The notes under the pieces: generated by a model
What the model was told of the DNA's origin: nothing
What the model saw: the letters and a program-made list of their open reading frames with translations, nothing else
Database searches by the model: none
In this document: piece after piece, positions 25,024 through 33,210 of the stretch
How the letters are laid out: each line of letters opens with the position of its first letter
Numbering within the stretch: position 1 is the first letter of the stretch
Translations under genes and position numbers: made by a program
Assembly: GCF_003337415.1 (NCBI RefSeq)
Contig: NZ_QPJT01000036.1
Location: 1 to 38,782 of the forward strand
DNA: 38,782 nucleotides
Source: Anaerobacterium chartisolvens
GTDB lineage: Bacteria > Bacillota > Clostridia > Acetivibrionales > DSM-27016
Direction of reading: 5' to 3'

Positions 25024-25473
25024 ATGGTCATGGACAAAATAGAGAATGCACATCTGTACTATGGCATGGGAGAGAGAATTGCCGCGGGGCTCAAGTTTCT
25101 GCAGCAGGGCAATATGGCAGGGATGGAGTGCGGCAGGTATGAAATAGACGGCTGCGAGGTTTATGCAGTTGTGTCGGCGTATAAAAGTCAAATTGATGAA
25201 AAGGCTTTGTTTGAAGCTCACAGGAATTATATTGACATACAGTATATAGCCGGTGGCTGCGAAAGGATTGGAGCGGCTCATATCGGGCTGTTAAAAGAAG
25301 CAAAGGAATATGACGAGGCAAATGATTTTATGCTTTATGAAGGTACGGGAGATTTTTTTGTCGCAGGGCAAGGAACCTTTGCAATATTCTGGCCGCATGA
25401 CGCGCATATGCCGGGTATGGCGGAAGGTAAGCCCCAAGATGTTAAAAAGGTGGTTGTTAAGGTAAGGGTATGA
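25024..25473 (+). CDS. YhcH/YjgK/YiaL (NanQ) family protein
   Basis: 149 residues of the small cupin-like family whose best-studied member, NanQ, speeds anomer interconversion of sialic acids. Family marks: ALFEAHRNYIDIQYIAGGCERIG (with His and metal-region residues), DFFVAGQGTFAIFWPHDAHMPG and the final VKKVVVKVRV. Members sit in operons for sialic acid, 2,3-diketo-gulonate and uronates, so this gene favours an acidic sugar as the island's substrate. ATG 25024 is seven bases after AAGGGGA. Confidence 0.88.
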   Translation: MVMDKIENAHLYYGMGERIAAGLKFLQQGNMAGMECGRYEIDGCEVYAVVSAYKSQIDEKALFEAHRNYIDIQYIAGGCERIGAAHIGLLKEAKEYDEANDFMLYEGTGDFFVAGQGTFAIFWPHDAHMPGMAEGKPQDVKKVVVKVRV

Positions 25474-25511
25474 CGGTGTTTTTATAAAAATTTTGTGAGG
25501 TGATAGAGGCT

Positions 25512-26828
25512 ATGAAGAAGGTTCTTAAGGCGGGTGTGGGAAGTGTTGACATTTCTCCCGGAGAGAGCATTGAGCTTGGGGGATACCCGCATTATTTAAG
25601 GCATAACACAGGGATTCATGACCCTCTTTACGCAAGCTGCATTTATCTTGAGAGCGGCGGGCAAAGGCTTATTATGATTGCAATGGACATTTTATTTTAC
25701 TCTAAAAAATATGTATCGTCAGTCAGAAAAAGGATACGTGAGAGGACGGGAGTAAACGAAGAAAATATAATGATTTGCTGCTCCCATACCCATTCCGGCC
25801 CCTGGGCATCGGGAAGGCTTGACTTAGAGGCACTGGAAATGGGGCTTCGGCCTGATGAGGGCTATGTTGAAGAGCTTGGAGGCAAGCTTGTGGAGCTTGC
25901 CTCTGATTGTGCCGCAAATACCTTTGAGGCAAAAATAGCAATTGAAAAGGGCCGCTGCGGAAAGGAGCAGGGCGTGGGAGGAAACCGAAGGAACCCTGAA
26001 GGCCCGTGCGATCCTCTGGTATGGACTATAGGCGTACAGGACATGGATGGAAGCTGGAGGGGCTGTCTTGTGAGGTATGCCCTTCATCCCACTGTTATAC
26101 ACGCTGAAAGCACAGTGGTTACGGCGGATTACCCGTGCTATATAAGAGAGTATCTGGCACGCACCAAGCCCGGCATGGTATTTGCATTTGCACAGGGAAC
26201 GTCTGGGGATCAGAGCACAAGGTATTTCAGAAAGGGGCAGTCCTTCGACGAGGCTGAGAGAATAGGAAGCCTTATAGGCGCCGAGGTTGACAGGGTGCTG
26301 AACTCAATGCAATTGTCCTCCGAGGTTGACATCAGCGTAAAATCCCGTCAGATCGAAGTGAAGCTGAGAACTCTGCCTTCAAGGGAGGAGGCCGAAAGAA
26401 GCGTGGAGGCTGCAAAAAAGGCGCTTGATGAGGTTATAGCGCGGAAGGGCCCATACCTTGAGGAACAGAATGCAAGCCTTGTTTTGCTTGGAGCGGAGGA
26501 TTTACTGGGGTATGTGCTGATGAAGGAAAAGGGTGAAAGGATAGATTTGCTTGAGGATGAGCTTCCGGCCGAGATTCAGGTCATATCCATCGGGGATGCC
26601 CGCATTGTATGTGTACCCGGAGAAATATTTGTAGAGTTCGGGCTGGAAATAGCGGAAAAATCGCTTAAGACTAAGACCTTTGTGATTGAGCTTGCAAATG
26701 GATGTCTTCCGGGATATGTATGCACCGAAAAGGCCTTTTACGAAGGGGGCTATGAAGCAGACACATCACTTCTGACACCCGAGACGGGACGCATTTTTGT
26801 TGACACTGCTTTAAGCCTGCTTGAATAA
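25512..26828 (+). CDS. Neutral/alkaline ceramidase-family hydrolase
   Basis: 438 residues resembling the N-terminal domain of neutral non-lysosomal ceramidase (PF04734): KAGVGSVDISP at the N-terminus, GGYPHYLR, ICCSHTHSGP (zinc-site HxH) and RYALHPTVI. The C-terminal CEDase tail domain is absent. No signal peptide is present, so it acts in the cytoplasm, and bacterial members in sugar operons are thought to cleave amides or act on small substrates rather than ceramide. In this island an N-acyl amidase role is attractive. The start at ATG 25512 is preferred; GTG 25500 lies on the ribosome site GAGGTG. Confidence 0.8.
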   Translation: MKKVLKAGVGSVDISPGESIELGGYPHYLRHNTGIHDPLYASCIYLESGGQRLIMIAMDILFYSKKYVSSVRKRIRERTGVNEENIMICCSHTHSGPWASGRLDLEALEMGLRPDEGYVEELGGKLVELASDCAANTFEAKIAIEKGRCGKEQGVGGNRRNPEGPCDPLVWTIGVQDMDGSWRGCLVRYALHPTVIHAESTVVTADYPCYIREYLARTKPGMVFAFAQGTSGDQSTRYFRKGQSFDEAERIGSLIGAEVDRVLNSMQLSSEVDISVKSRQIEVKLRTLPSREEAERSVEAAKKALDEVIARKGPYLEEQNASLVLLGAEDLLGYVLMKEKGERIDLLEDELPAEIQVISIGDARIVCVPGEIFVEFGLEIAEKSLKTKTFVIELANGCLPGYVCTEKAFYEGGYEADTSLLTPETGRIFVDTALSLLE

Positions 26829-26865
26829 AAACAGACATGTTTGTAAAATCTTTATCGCGTCCTAT

Positions 26866-26934
26866 ATATTTGCTTTAAAACAGAGTATTATTAGTATATA
26901 ATAATTAACAGTATTACTATTATAAAGCAAATAT
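26866..26934. promoter_or_regulatory. Large dyad around the promoter region of the UPF0173 gene
   Basis: ATATTTGCTTTA (26866-26877) and TAAAGCAAATAT (26923-26934) are perfect 12-bp inverted copies 45 bp apart. Between them lie a TATAAT (26897-26902) preceded 17 bp by a weak TTTAAA, and a nested ATTATTA/TAATAAT dyad. The arms may be operator half-sites or a hairpin in the transcript. Confidence 0.45.
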
Positions 26935-26955
26935 CATAAGGTTGGAGGGGTTGTT

Positions 26956-27612
26956 TTGAAAATTACGTGGGTAGGACATGCGGCGGTTTATATTGAGGCA
27001 CAGAAAAAAATACTTATTGACCCTTTTTTAACTCATAATCCTGTTGCCAGTATGAGGGTGGAGGATGTTAAAGAGTTGGATGCGGTGGTAGTAACACATG
27101 ACCATGGAGACCATTTGGGGGACACTATAGAAATTTGCAAAAATACCGGGGCGGTACTGTTTTCTTTTGCGGAGATAGCGGAATATGCCGGAAAGAAGGG
27201 CGTAAAATCGGAGGGAATGAATGTCGGAGGGACGGTACTGTCTAACGGGGTATCGGTTTCACTGGTTCCTGCATTTCATACGGGTACGCTGGGGGGGACT
27301 GCGGTAGGCGCTGTTATAGAAATAGACGGAAAAAGCATATACCATGCGGGAGACACCGGCCTGACGCTGGAAATGCAGATGATAGGGGAGATGTACGGGC
27401 CGGACATTGCATTTCTGCCTATTGACGGGCGTTACAACATGACACCGAGGCTTGCGGCAAAGGCGGTTGAGTTGCTGAAGGTTCCTCAGGCTGTGCCGAT
27501 ACACTACAACACCTTTGACGCAATAAAATCTTCGCCTGAGGAATTCAAGGCCCTTGTAGGGGATAAAAGCAAGGTAACCATCCTAAATCCGGGACAATTC
27601 ATACTGCTGTAA
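26956..27612 (+). CDS. UPF0173 metal-dependent hydrolase (metallo-beta-lactamase fold)
   Basis: 218 residues with the HxHxDH motif at H48, H50, D52 and H53 (VVTHDHGDHLGD), a downstream metal His in VPAFHTG, the Asp of YHAGDTG and the C-terminal PIHYNTFDAI. This is the UPF0173/YtkL type, related to the UlaG lactonase; the substrate is not established. TTG start, five bases after GGAGGGG. It stands apart from the island with its own promoter region but could hydrolyse a lactone in the same route. Confidence 0.87.
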   Translation: MKITWVGHAAVYIEAQKKILIDPFLTHNPVASMRVEDVKELDAVVVTHDHGDHLGDTIEICKNTGAVLFSFAEIAEYAGKKGVKSEGMNVGGTVLSNGVSVSLVPAFHTGTLGGTAVGAVIEIDGKSIYHAGDTGLTLEMQMIGEMYGPDIAFLPIDGRYNMTPRLAAKAVELLKVPQAVPIHYNTFDAIKSSPEEFKALVGDKSKVTILNPGQFILL

Positions 27613-27620
27613 CGAAGTAG

Positions 27621-27690
27621 GGAACACCCCCCGTGGTGTTCCGCTACCCCCCGTGGTGTTCCGCCACCCCCCGTGGTGTTCCGCCACCCC
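27621..27690. repeat. 20-bp tandem repeat, 3.5 copies, G-rich on the minus strand
   Basis: Units start at 27621, 27641, 27661 and 27681 (last partial). Each contains CCCCCCGTGGTGTTCCGC; each also forms a GGAACACC/GGTGTTCC or shortened hairpin. On the minus strand, runs of five or six G recur every 20 bases, four times. It fills the gap between convergent genes and could act as a bidirectional stop. Confidence 0.85.
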
Positions 27691-27693
27691 CTA

Positions 27694-28146
27694 CTATACA
27701 GGAATACAGATTTCACACAGGTGCTTTTCAATCAAAGCAGGGATATATCTTTCAAGAACAGGTCTGGAAAAGTCTGGATGATGCCCTTGTGCTGATAACT
27801 GGGTAAAAATTTCTTCCCATGCTCTTTTAACCGCTTCAGCGGTGTGTTTAATCGTGAAAACGGCGTATCTTCCGCCGGGCAAAGCTGCTTTGTTTACATC
27901 GCCAGACGTTATAGTGCAGTCATCCGCAACAACTATGCAAACGTCATAGCGGCAGTTTTCAGGCGGCGTTGTTTCGGGATTGTCTTGTGAAATCCCTAAA
28001 ATTACCGCGGACTTTGTAAACAAGCCGTTGGCTTGGGCCCACTCCTTTAGCTTTCCCATTATGGCGTAATTGTCAGCACCATAAGGGCCAACCCTCCGCA
28101 TAAATGCAACATGGCTTCTTGGCATTTCTTCAATCGTATAGGTCAT
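27694..28146 (-). CDS. GyrI-like/AraC effector-binding domain protein
   Basis: 150 residues from ATG 28146, seven bases after AAGGAG; a longer frame to 28209 is not needed. The sequence TIEEMPRSHVAFMRRVGPYG at the N-terminus, YDVCIVVADD in the middle and ALPGGRYAVFTIKHT... then AWEEIFTQLSAQGHHP match the single-domain GyrI-like (SOUL-related) ligand-binding fold found at the C-terminus of AraC/MerR-type regulators. Free-standing copies bind or sequester small toxic molecules, or degrade none; no DNA-binding domain is attached. Confidence 0.75.
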   Translation of the reverse strand: MTYTIEEMPRSHVAFMRRVGPYGADNYAIMGKLKEWAQANGLFTKSAVILGISQDNPETTPPENCRYDVCIVVADDCTITSGDVNKAALPGGRYAVFTIKHTAEAVKRAWEEIFTQLSAQGHHPDFSRPVLERYIPALIEKHLCEICIPV

Positions 28147-28410
28147 TCTACCACTCCTTTTTATCAACATATATGAAAGGTAACATGCTTTAAAATATTT
28201 TTCAATCAATTTTTTAATATAGAAGTGGACTTGTGTTTAAAATAGAACGCAATTTGCGTCTGGAAAAGTTTCTTTACAGTTCATATTTATTATGCTATTC
28301 TCGAGTTATATATATCTAACTTGTAAATTCTTTTTTTATCAGAAATTGAGCTTTCCGTAAGTTCAATTCTGTTTAAAAATTAACATTAAATCAGATTAAG
28401 GAGTGAGAGC

Positions 28411-29073
28411 ATGGACAACAGTAATATAAAGAAAGCGTATGCCGTATCCAAAGACATTTATGATGATGCCCTAACTCAGGCAAAATGGTGGTCTAAGCTG
28501 TATATATGGTTCTTTTGGGGTGGGGTAGACGACATAGAAATAGCCGGCAGGGTACTAAAAGCAATTCCGAATGATTTTGAAGGTAAGCTGCTTGATGTAC
28601 CGGTTGGCACCGGGGTATTCACATGGGATAAGTATAAAGGGCTGCCAAAGGCCGAAATAACCTGTGTGGATTATTCCGAGGATATGCTTTTTAAAGCCCG
28701 GAAAAGATTTTACGACAGCAAGCTTAAAAATATTGATTGTATGCAGGGGGATGTAGGAAGTATGAAATTCAGCGATGAAGCCTTTGACATTGTACTTTCA
28801 ATGAACGGGTTTCATGTGTTCCCCGACAAGGAAAAAGCGTTTTGTGAAACTGCGCGCGTTTTAAAAAAGGGAGGCATTTTTTGCGGATGCTTTTATGTCA
28901 AAGGGCAATGCAAGCGAACAGACCTTATAGTTAACCTCCTATTGACTAAAAAGGGGTGGTTTACGCCTCCATTCCAATCCCTTGAGGAATTGAAAACAAA
29001 ATTGTCTTCAATGTATGAGCATGTTGAAATAGACAATCAGAAATCAATAGCCTATTTCAAGTGTGTTAAATAG
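28411..29073 (+). CDS. Class I SAM-dependent methyltransferase
   Basis: 220 residues. Motif I reads LLDVPVGTGVF (SAM-binding loop), followed by ITCVDYSEDML with the ribose-binding Asp, then the motif FDIVLSMNGFHVF and the family-standard VLKKGGIF. The N-terminal helical lid (KWWSKLYIWFFWGG) is hydrophobic. The substrate is unknown; members of this UbiE-like set methylate small molecules. It is monocistronic, with GGAGTG upstream. Confidence 0.85.
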   Translation: MDNSNIKKAYAVSKDIYDDALTQAKWWSKLYIWFFWGGVDDIEIAGRVLKAIPNDFEGKLLDVPVGTGVFTWDKYKGLPKAEITCVDYSEDMLFKARKRFYDSKLKNIDCMQGDVGSMKFSDEAFDIVLSMNGFHVFPDKEKAFCETARVLKKGGIFCGCFYVKGQCKRTDLIVNLLLTKKGWFTPPFQSLEELKTKLSSMYEHVEIDNQKSIAYFKCVK

Positions 29074-29172
29074 CCAAATTTGTGATATCATATAGTTAAA
29101 TATAAAATTTATAAGAAAATTTACAGCAAATAAATATTATATTAGCTTTAGCCGGAAAGGGATGGTGATGGC

Positions 29173-30129
29173 ATGGAGGAATACAATATAAAGAATGAAA
29201 GACTGCTTGATAATGGTGGTATAGCTGTAAAAACCCCTCGTACAAATAAATGGATAATATGCAGCATATTGGCCGCGTGCCTAACCCTTATTTTTGCAGC
29301 AGGTCTGACTACATATTCTGCTTCTTCTGATTTTAGAGGGCTGCTGGCGAAAGTTCTTCATTTAGATGTGGAAGACACACATTATATTGGGCTGTCTGAT
29401 AGTGATAATGGAGTTGTTTTGACTGTTGTATCCTCACATGTTTGTAAGGGTACAGCAGTAGTATTATTGACCTTTGAGAAAGATGACGGTCAACCATTTG
29501 GAAATGGTATGAACCCTAGCATTAACTTATATGATAAAAAGGGCGATAAGGTTTTTAAGTCGGGTATGTCAGGAGGCATTTACACCGAGCTTTCAGAAGA
29601 TCGTAAAACCTTGTTTTGCTACTATACATGTATCTTCCCGAGCAATTTTTTGGAGAAAGCTGTCACTCTTAAGGTAGATGAATTGAGTTGCAACTGGTCC
29701 GAGGTAGCAGGTAAGACATGGCCGGATGAGCTTATCCGCGGCAATTGGTGTGTAAGCTTTGAGTTGAGAGATGGTAAAGACAATGCAGTAACTGTAGAGA
29801 ATTATGACAAATCTAAAATAGTGGAAATGTGCGGGAAAAAGCTGCAAATTGACAGCGTATTAATGTCGGATATGCTGTTAATTGCAAATACCACTACTCT
29901 GAGCGACTCGGGGATGCCAGTTGACTTTTTAAGCAGCGTAAGCACAGCCAGCGGATCGTATTATGGTGTATATATCTGGCTAACCTATGCCGACGGAAGT
30001 GTGTCCGAGCGGAAAGACTGCTTGCTTGACCAAAATGGGAATATAATAGCTTGGTTCCCTGAGACAATCCTCATGGATGAAGTTACAGCGATACATATTG
30101 GTGAAATAATTATCGGTATTTCAGAGTAG
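29173..30129 (+). CDS. Membrane-anchored DUF4179-like extracytoplasmic protein
   Basis: 318 residues with a basic cytosolic stub (about 1-25), one membrane helix (about 28-48) and a beta-rich outer domain. Its beginning, HYIGLSDSDNGVVLTVVSSHVCKGTAVVLLTFE, resembles the DUF4179-type domain of clostridial anti-sigma-linked proteins; the match is by style only. No sigma factor is adjacent. An in-frame start further upstream is not available. Confidence 0.5.
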   Translation: MEEYNIKNERLLDNGGIAVKTPRTNKWIICSILAACLTLIFAAGLTTYSASSDFRGLLAKVLHLDVEDTHYIGLSDSDNGVVLTVVSSHVCKGTAVVLLTFEKDDGQPFGNGMNPSINLYDKKGDKVFKSGMSGGIYTELSEDRKTLFCYYTCIFPSNFLEKAVTLKVDELSCNWSEVAGKTWPDELIRGNWCVSFELRDGKDNAVTVENYDKSKIVEMCGKKLQIDSVLMSDMLLIANTTTLSDSGMPVDFLSSVSTASGSYYGVYIWLTYADGSVSERKDCLLDQNGNIIAWFPETILMDEVTAIHIGEIIIGISE

Positions 30130-30134
30130 ACATT

Positions 30135-30148
30135 GGGGACGCTCCTGC
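30135..30148 (+). repeat. REP-like motif copy (a)
   Basis: GGGGACGCTCCTGC. With the inverted copy at 30640-30653 it brackets the small gene at 30225-30635. Confidence 0.55.
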
Positions 30149-30224
30149 ATAGTTTTGACGAACCCGGCAATCAAGCAGCTATTCAAGATGCATTGATTAT
30201 TATGATACAGGAAGATTTAAACAA

Positions 30225-30635
30225 ATGAAAAAAAAGGGCATAGTAACAATTATAATTATTTTATTTATAGCGACTATAGGTATTTTTGCTTCATTTGATG
30301 CTATAAGATACTTTATGGCAAAAGATATTCCGGCAGATGCTCAATATACCAGCATTAAGGAGCCGCGAATCGATGGAGAGCTGGGGCTATATTATGACAA
30401 CCATCATGGCAGATACTGGCTATTCTATATTAAAAGCAATCGTAAAAAGTTAGTTATGTATGCTGGCGGTGTAAAGGGGTATGTAAGCGTTAAGGCTGTG
30501 GGTGCTAATAAAGTTGAAGTTTATTATGACTATTTGCAAGATGTAGATTATCCCAGAGAGGATAAAAGAATTATTATTGATTTATCCAAAAATCAGACAA
30601 TAAATGTGTCTGTAATACGTAAGTTAATGGAATAA
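30225..30635 (+). CDS. Small membrane-anchored or secreted protein, unknown function
   Basis: 136 residues. An N-terminal hydrophobic helix (about 5-25) after KKKG acts as signal or anchor; the rest (GELGLYYDNHHGRYWLFYIKSNRKK...) is a compact, probably beta-rich outer domain. AGGAAG lies 12 bases upstream of ATG. I do not recognise a family. It is bracketed by inverted copies of a REP-like motif. Confidence 0.5.
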   Translation: MKKKGIVTIIIILFIATIGIFASFDAIRYFMAKDIPADAQYTSIKEPRIDGELGLYYDNHHGRYWLFYIKSNRKKLVMYAGGVKGYVSVKAVGANKVEVYYDYLQDVDYPREDKRIIIDLSKNQTINVSVIRKLME

Positions 30636-30639
30636 AAAA

Positions 30640-30653
30640 GCAGGAGCGTCTCC
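30640..30653 (-). repeat. REP-like motif copy (b)
   Basis: Minus-strand GGAGACGCTCCTGC followed by TTTTTT: inverted relative to copy (a), 492 bp away. Confidence 0.55.
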
Positions 30654-30683
30654 TAAAGGCCTAATGGGATACGTACTAAATAT

Positions 30684-31070
30684 TTAATTGACCTTAAAAA
30701 TTATAAAGACCAGTACAAGTATAAATATTAGAAGCCCATTTAAGATAAATGAATCTCTAATAATAATTTTGTCCTTTGTTTTTTTATATGTCATAATATT
30801 TAAGGTATTTAAAAATATGAAGGCATAAGTAGTTAACATAACAAAAAATCCTGTTTTTAATTTATTATCCTTTATAAAAAGCATACACAAAATAAAAAAT
30901 AAACTTATGAATTGATCTTTTTTTACATCCTTATTTGGGCTGTAATCTTTATCTTTCCTGCTTCTTTTGAAAATGCTAGTAGAGTATTCATTTTTTCTAT
31001 ATTTATTAATTGTGTCTATAGTTAAACAGACAACAATAAATGTAAGACCTATAATAATTATTATGTCCAT
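30684..31070 (-). CDS. Small three-helix membrane protein; possible immunity protein
   Basis: 128 residues, ATG 31070 with AGGAG eight bases upstream. Hydrophobic helices lie at about 3-18, 50-65 with 72-92, and 106-126; a charged loop (RSRKDKDYSPNKDVKKDQ) is between the first and second. There is no recognisable family. It follows the bacteriocin-like secreted gene on the same strand, separated by an inverted repeat, and small multi-helix proteins in that position are often self-immunity proteins; that is inference only. Confidence 0.5.
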   Translation of the reverse strand: MDIIIIIGLTFIVVCLTIDTINKYRKNEYSTSIFKRSRKDKDYSPNKDVKKDQFISLFFILCMLFIKDNKLKTGFFVMLTTYAFIFLNTLNIMTYKKTKDKIIIRDSFILNGLLIFILVLVFIIFKVN

Positions 31071-31130
31071 TAATTTTACTCCTATATTTTTTTATATACT
31101 CTAAATAGAGCGGAGCTGTTATTCAAAATA

Positions 31131-31178
31131 TTAACTCAACAATCACAATATAAATATGTATTGCGATTGTTAAGTCAA
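31131..31178. repeat. 19-bp imperfect inverted repeat between the bacteriocin-like and membrane-protein genes
   Basis: 31131-31149 and 31160-31178 are inverted copies with three mismatches around a 10-base spacer. The right arm begins, on the minus strand, with TTGACT, so the dyad could be a regulated promoter for the membrane protein, or a weak terminator of the upstream gene. Confidence 0.5.
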
Positions 31179-31247
31179 TATCTCTTATAATAATACCATA
31201 TATTGCATGAATAACTATGATTATAAATTACTTATTTCAAGGTATTA

Positions 31248-32105
31248 TTAAAATACAGGTGTCCCGTTAATCCCGTATACATTCATAAACATACTTTGAA
31301 ACAGTTGTGTTACTTGGTTTTCATAATCAATCCGTGTTAAACCTTCATAATATATATTATCCAATTCATTTTGATGTTCTATATCTGTTATTCTATATTC
31401 ATATCCAGTTACATTAGATGAAGTATTATACATCCTTGGATTGATTGCATCAAAGGATATAAATTTATGGCTATACTTCTCACTGGATAAATGTATAGAG
31501 GTATTAATGTTTAAGGTGTCCCCTATGATTAATCCTATGCCAGCTGAAACAATAGCTCCGGCAACAGAACCTGCTATGTAATAACCTACTCCTAACGAAA
31601 CTGAAATAGCTGCAATAAAGGCAGCCATAGTTCCTACGTAGGTTCTCTTTGAATAAGATGTAGATCCGAGATGATATTTTTCCCAATGAGTTTCCATATA
31701 TCTATATCCACTGAATGTTGTTCCAAAAAACTTTGTTGTTCCTAAATAATCACTATCTACGAGACTCTGTCTAGAAAGATTGGCAGCACTGCTTTTATCT
31801 GCTTCGGATGAGTCTTTTGCGTCAAATGTATATTTGCCTAATTTGTTACTACTAACGGTAATCACTGTTGAATCCTTACTAAATTCACATGTTTCAATCA
31901 ACTCATCTTTACTATTATACTGTTCTAAAGTTGTTCTTAAACCATTTTATTTTGCAACTACTTTTATTAATTCTCCATTATTATCGTTAAAATACATTAT
32001 GTTCTTAGCGTCATTAATCTTTATAGATTCCGCTGAGCATACTATGGAACTTGACATAATCATTGCAATGGATATTAATAAACATAATAATTTTTTCTTA
32101 TACAT
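31248..32105 (-). pseudogene. Secreted bacteriocin-like protein interrupted by an in-frame stop
   Basis: Start ATG 32105 with GGAGG nine bases upstream. A clean signal peptide (MYKKKLLCLLISIAMIMSS..VCSA) leads into a short N-terminal domain, then TAA at 31947-31949 stops it after VVAK. Translation of the same frame continues uninterrupted to 31248 (NGLRTTLEQYNSKDELIETCEFSKDS...), so a single point change would restore a protein of about 285 residues. Its centre is a Gly/Ala-rich hydrophobic hairpin (AAFIAAISVSLGVGYYIAGS then VAGAIVSAGIGLIIGDTL) flanked by polar domains, a layout seen in large secreted bacteriocins such as the geobacillin-26 group. The family call is tentative; the interruption is certain if the base is right. 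Confidence 0.6.
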
Positions 32106-32424
32106 ATATGATATCCTCCAAAATATTATAATGTTTGCAACCTTCACAAAAAGACGTATACTATAGCCAAGGCAATCTTTGTGCAAGATTGTGTACGAAA
32201 TAGTTTTCAGACAGGCTTATCGCTTGAATAAGAATCCTTATCTGGTAAATTTTTCATTAGATATTATATCAATCATCATTTTCCATGTCAATACATGTAT
32301 ATAAATAACGACAAATAAAAGTAAGGGGACACTCCAACTAATGGGTTTACTCCAATGTACACGAGTTAATCCAAGTAGCAAAAAGCAGGAGTGTCCCCTA
32401 TAATTTTTGTTTTTAACTTTGCAG
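32106..32424. other. Intergenic region with a closely spaced pair of REP-like motifs
   Basis: GGGGACACTCC (32325-32335, plus) and its inverted partner GCAGGAGTGTCCCC (32385-32398) lie 50 bp apart and could fold into a hairpin. No gene is visible; the pair separates the bacteriocin-like locus from the ABC exporter operon. Confidence 0.6.
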
Positions 32425-33210
32425 TCAACGCAACATTGATTCATAGCTTATCTTTTGAAACGAGCCATTCATCAAAAACCATGCGATCACTGCCAACAAG
32501 GCGCCTAAGCCCAATAGAATCCAAATGTTTATAAGGACAATACCAACAAATTGTCCAGCCACTAGAAAGATTACTGGCAAAACTAAAAGAGCACTGCGTT
32601 GCTGTGATTCTTCCATAGTTTGCGCCTTGGCTGAGCCACGCACAATCAACGTAATTGAGATTAGAGACACAGCAGGCGAAAGAAGTAATAGAACTACTAG
32701 CCAACTGATATTTGGTAACAGCAGGCTGCCTGTTGTTAGAAATATTTCAATCTGTGTCACAAGGGTCATAATGATGAAAGACAGGACGGAAACCAGTTCG
32801 CTCATGATAAACGAAGATAGTATTTTTGCTCTGAATATTTGTTTTAGAGAAAGCGGACAATAAAGAAGCGTTTCCAGTGTTCGCTTCTCTTTCTCACCGA
32901 CGAAAGAACTTGCCGCCATAATTGATGCTGCCATAATGGGGATTATGATAAAGAAAACTGGCATAATGTTGTTTATGAGTAGAGATATAACCGCGGCCTT
33001 CATATTATCTGGCTGAACGTCTACGGGCAACAGACGGAGCATTGTCTCAAAGTCGCTAAAATCCGGCATGAAATGAAGCAACATAATAAAAATAGAGGGT
33101 ATAACAACTGTCAGCGCTATTGGAACACTTATCATTGCTATGAGCAATTGCTTGTTGGCGGTGATGCCTCGTATATCCTTGCTAATTAAAGCGGATTGCA
33201 TTGTATTCAT
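32425..33210 (-). CDS. ABC-2 type exporter permease
   Basis: 261 residues with six membrane helices; the conserved loop SSFVGEKEKRTLETLLYCPLSLKQIFRAKIL between helices 2 and 3 is typical of ABC-2/NatB-like permeases. The gene overlaps the end of the ATPase gene by 4 bp, so the two are translationally coupled. Together they form an exporter of unknown substrate, likely a peptide, antibiotic or ion such as Na+. Confidence 0.85.
   Translation of the reverse strand: MNTMQSALISKDIRGITANKQLLIAMISVPIALTVVIPSIFIMLLHFMPDFSDFETMLRLLPVDVQPDNMKAAVISLLINNIMPVFFIIIPIMAASIMAASSFVGEKEKRTLETLLYCPLSLKQIFRAKILSSFIMSELVSVLSFIIMTLVTQIEIFLTTGSLLLPNISWLVVLLLLSPAVSLISITLIVRGSAKAQTMEESQQRSALLVLPVIFLVAGQFVGIVLINIWILLGLGALLAVIAWFLMNGSFQKISYESMLR

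Noticed and set aside
27621-27690. CRISPR array
   Set aside because: The units are contiguous 20-bp copies without unique spacers, so this is a simple tandem repeat.
27504-27731. 75-codon minus-strand open frame across the tandem repeat
   Set aside because: It is created by the 20-bp repeats and overlaps the end of the UPF0173 gene; composition is not protein-like.
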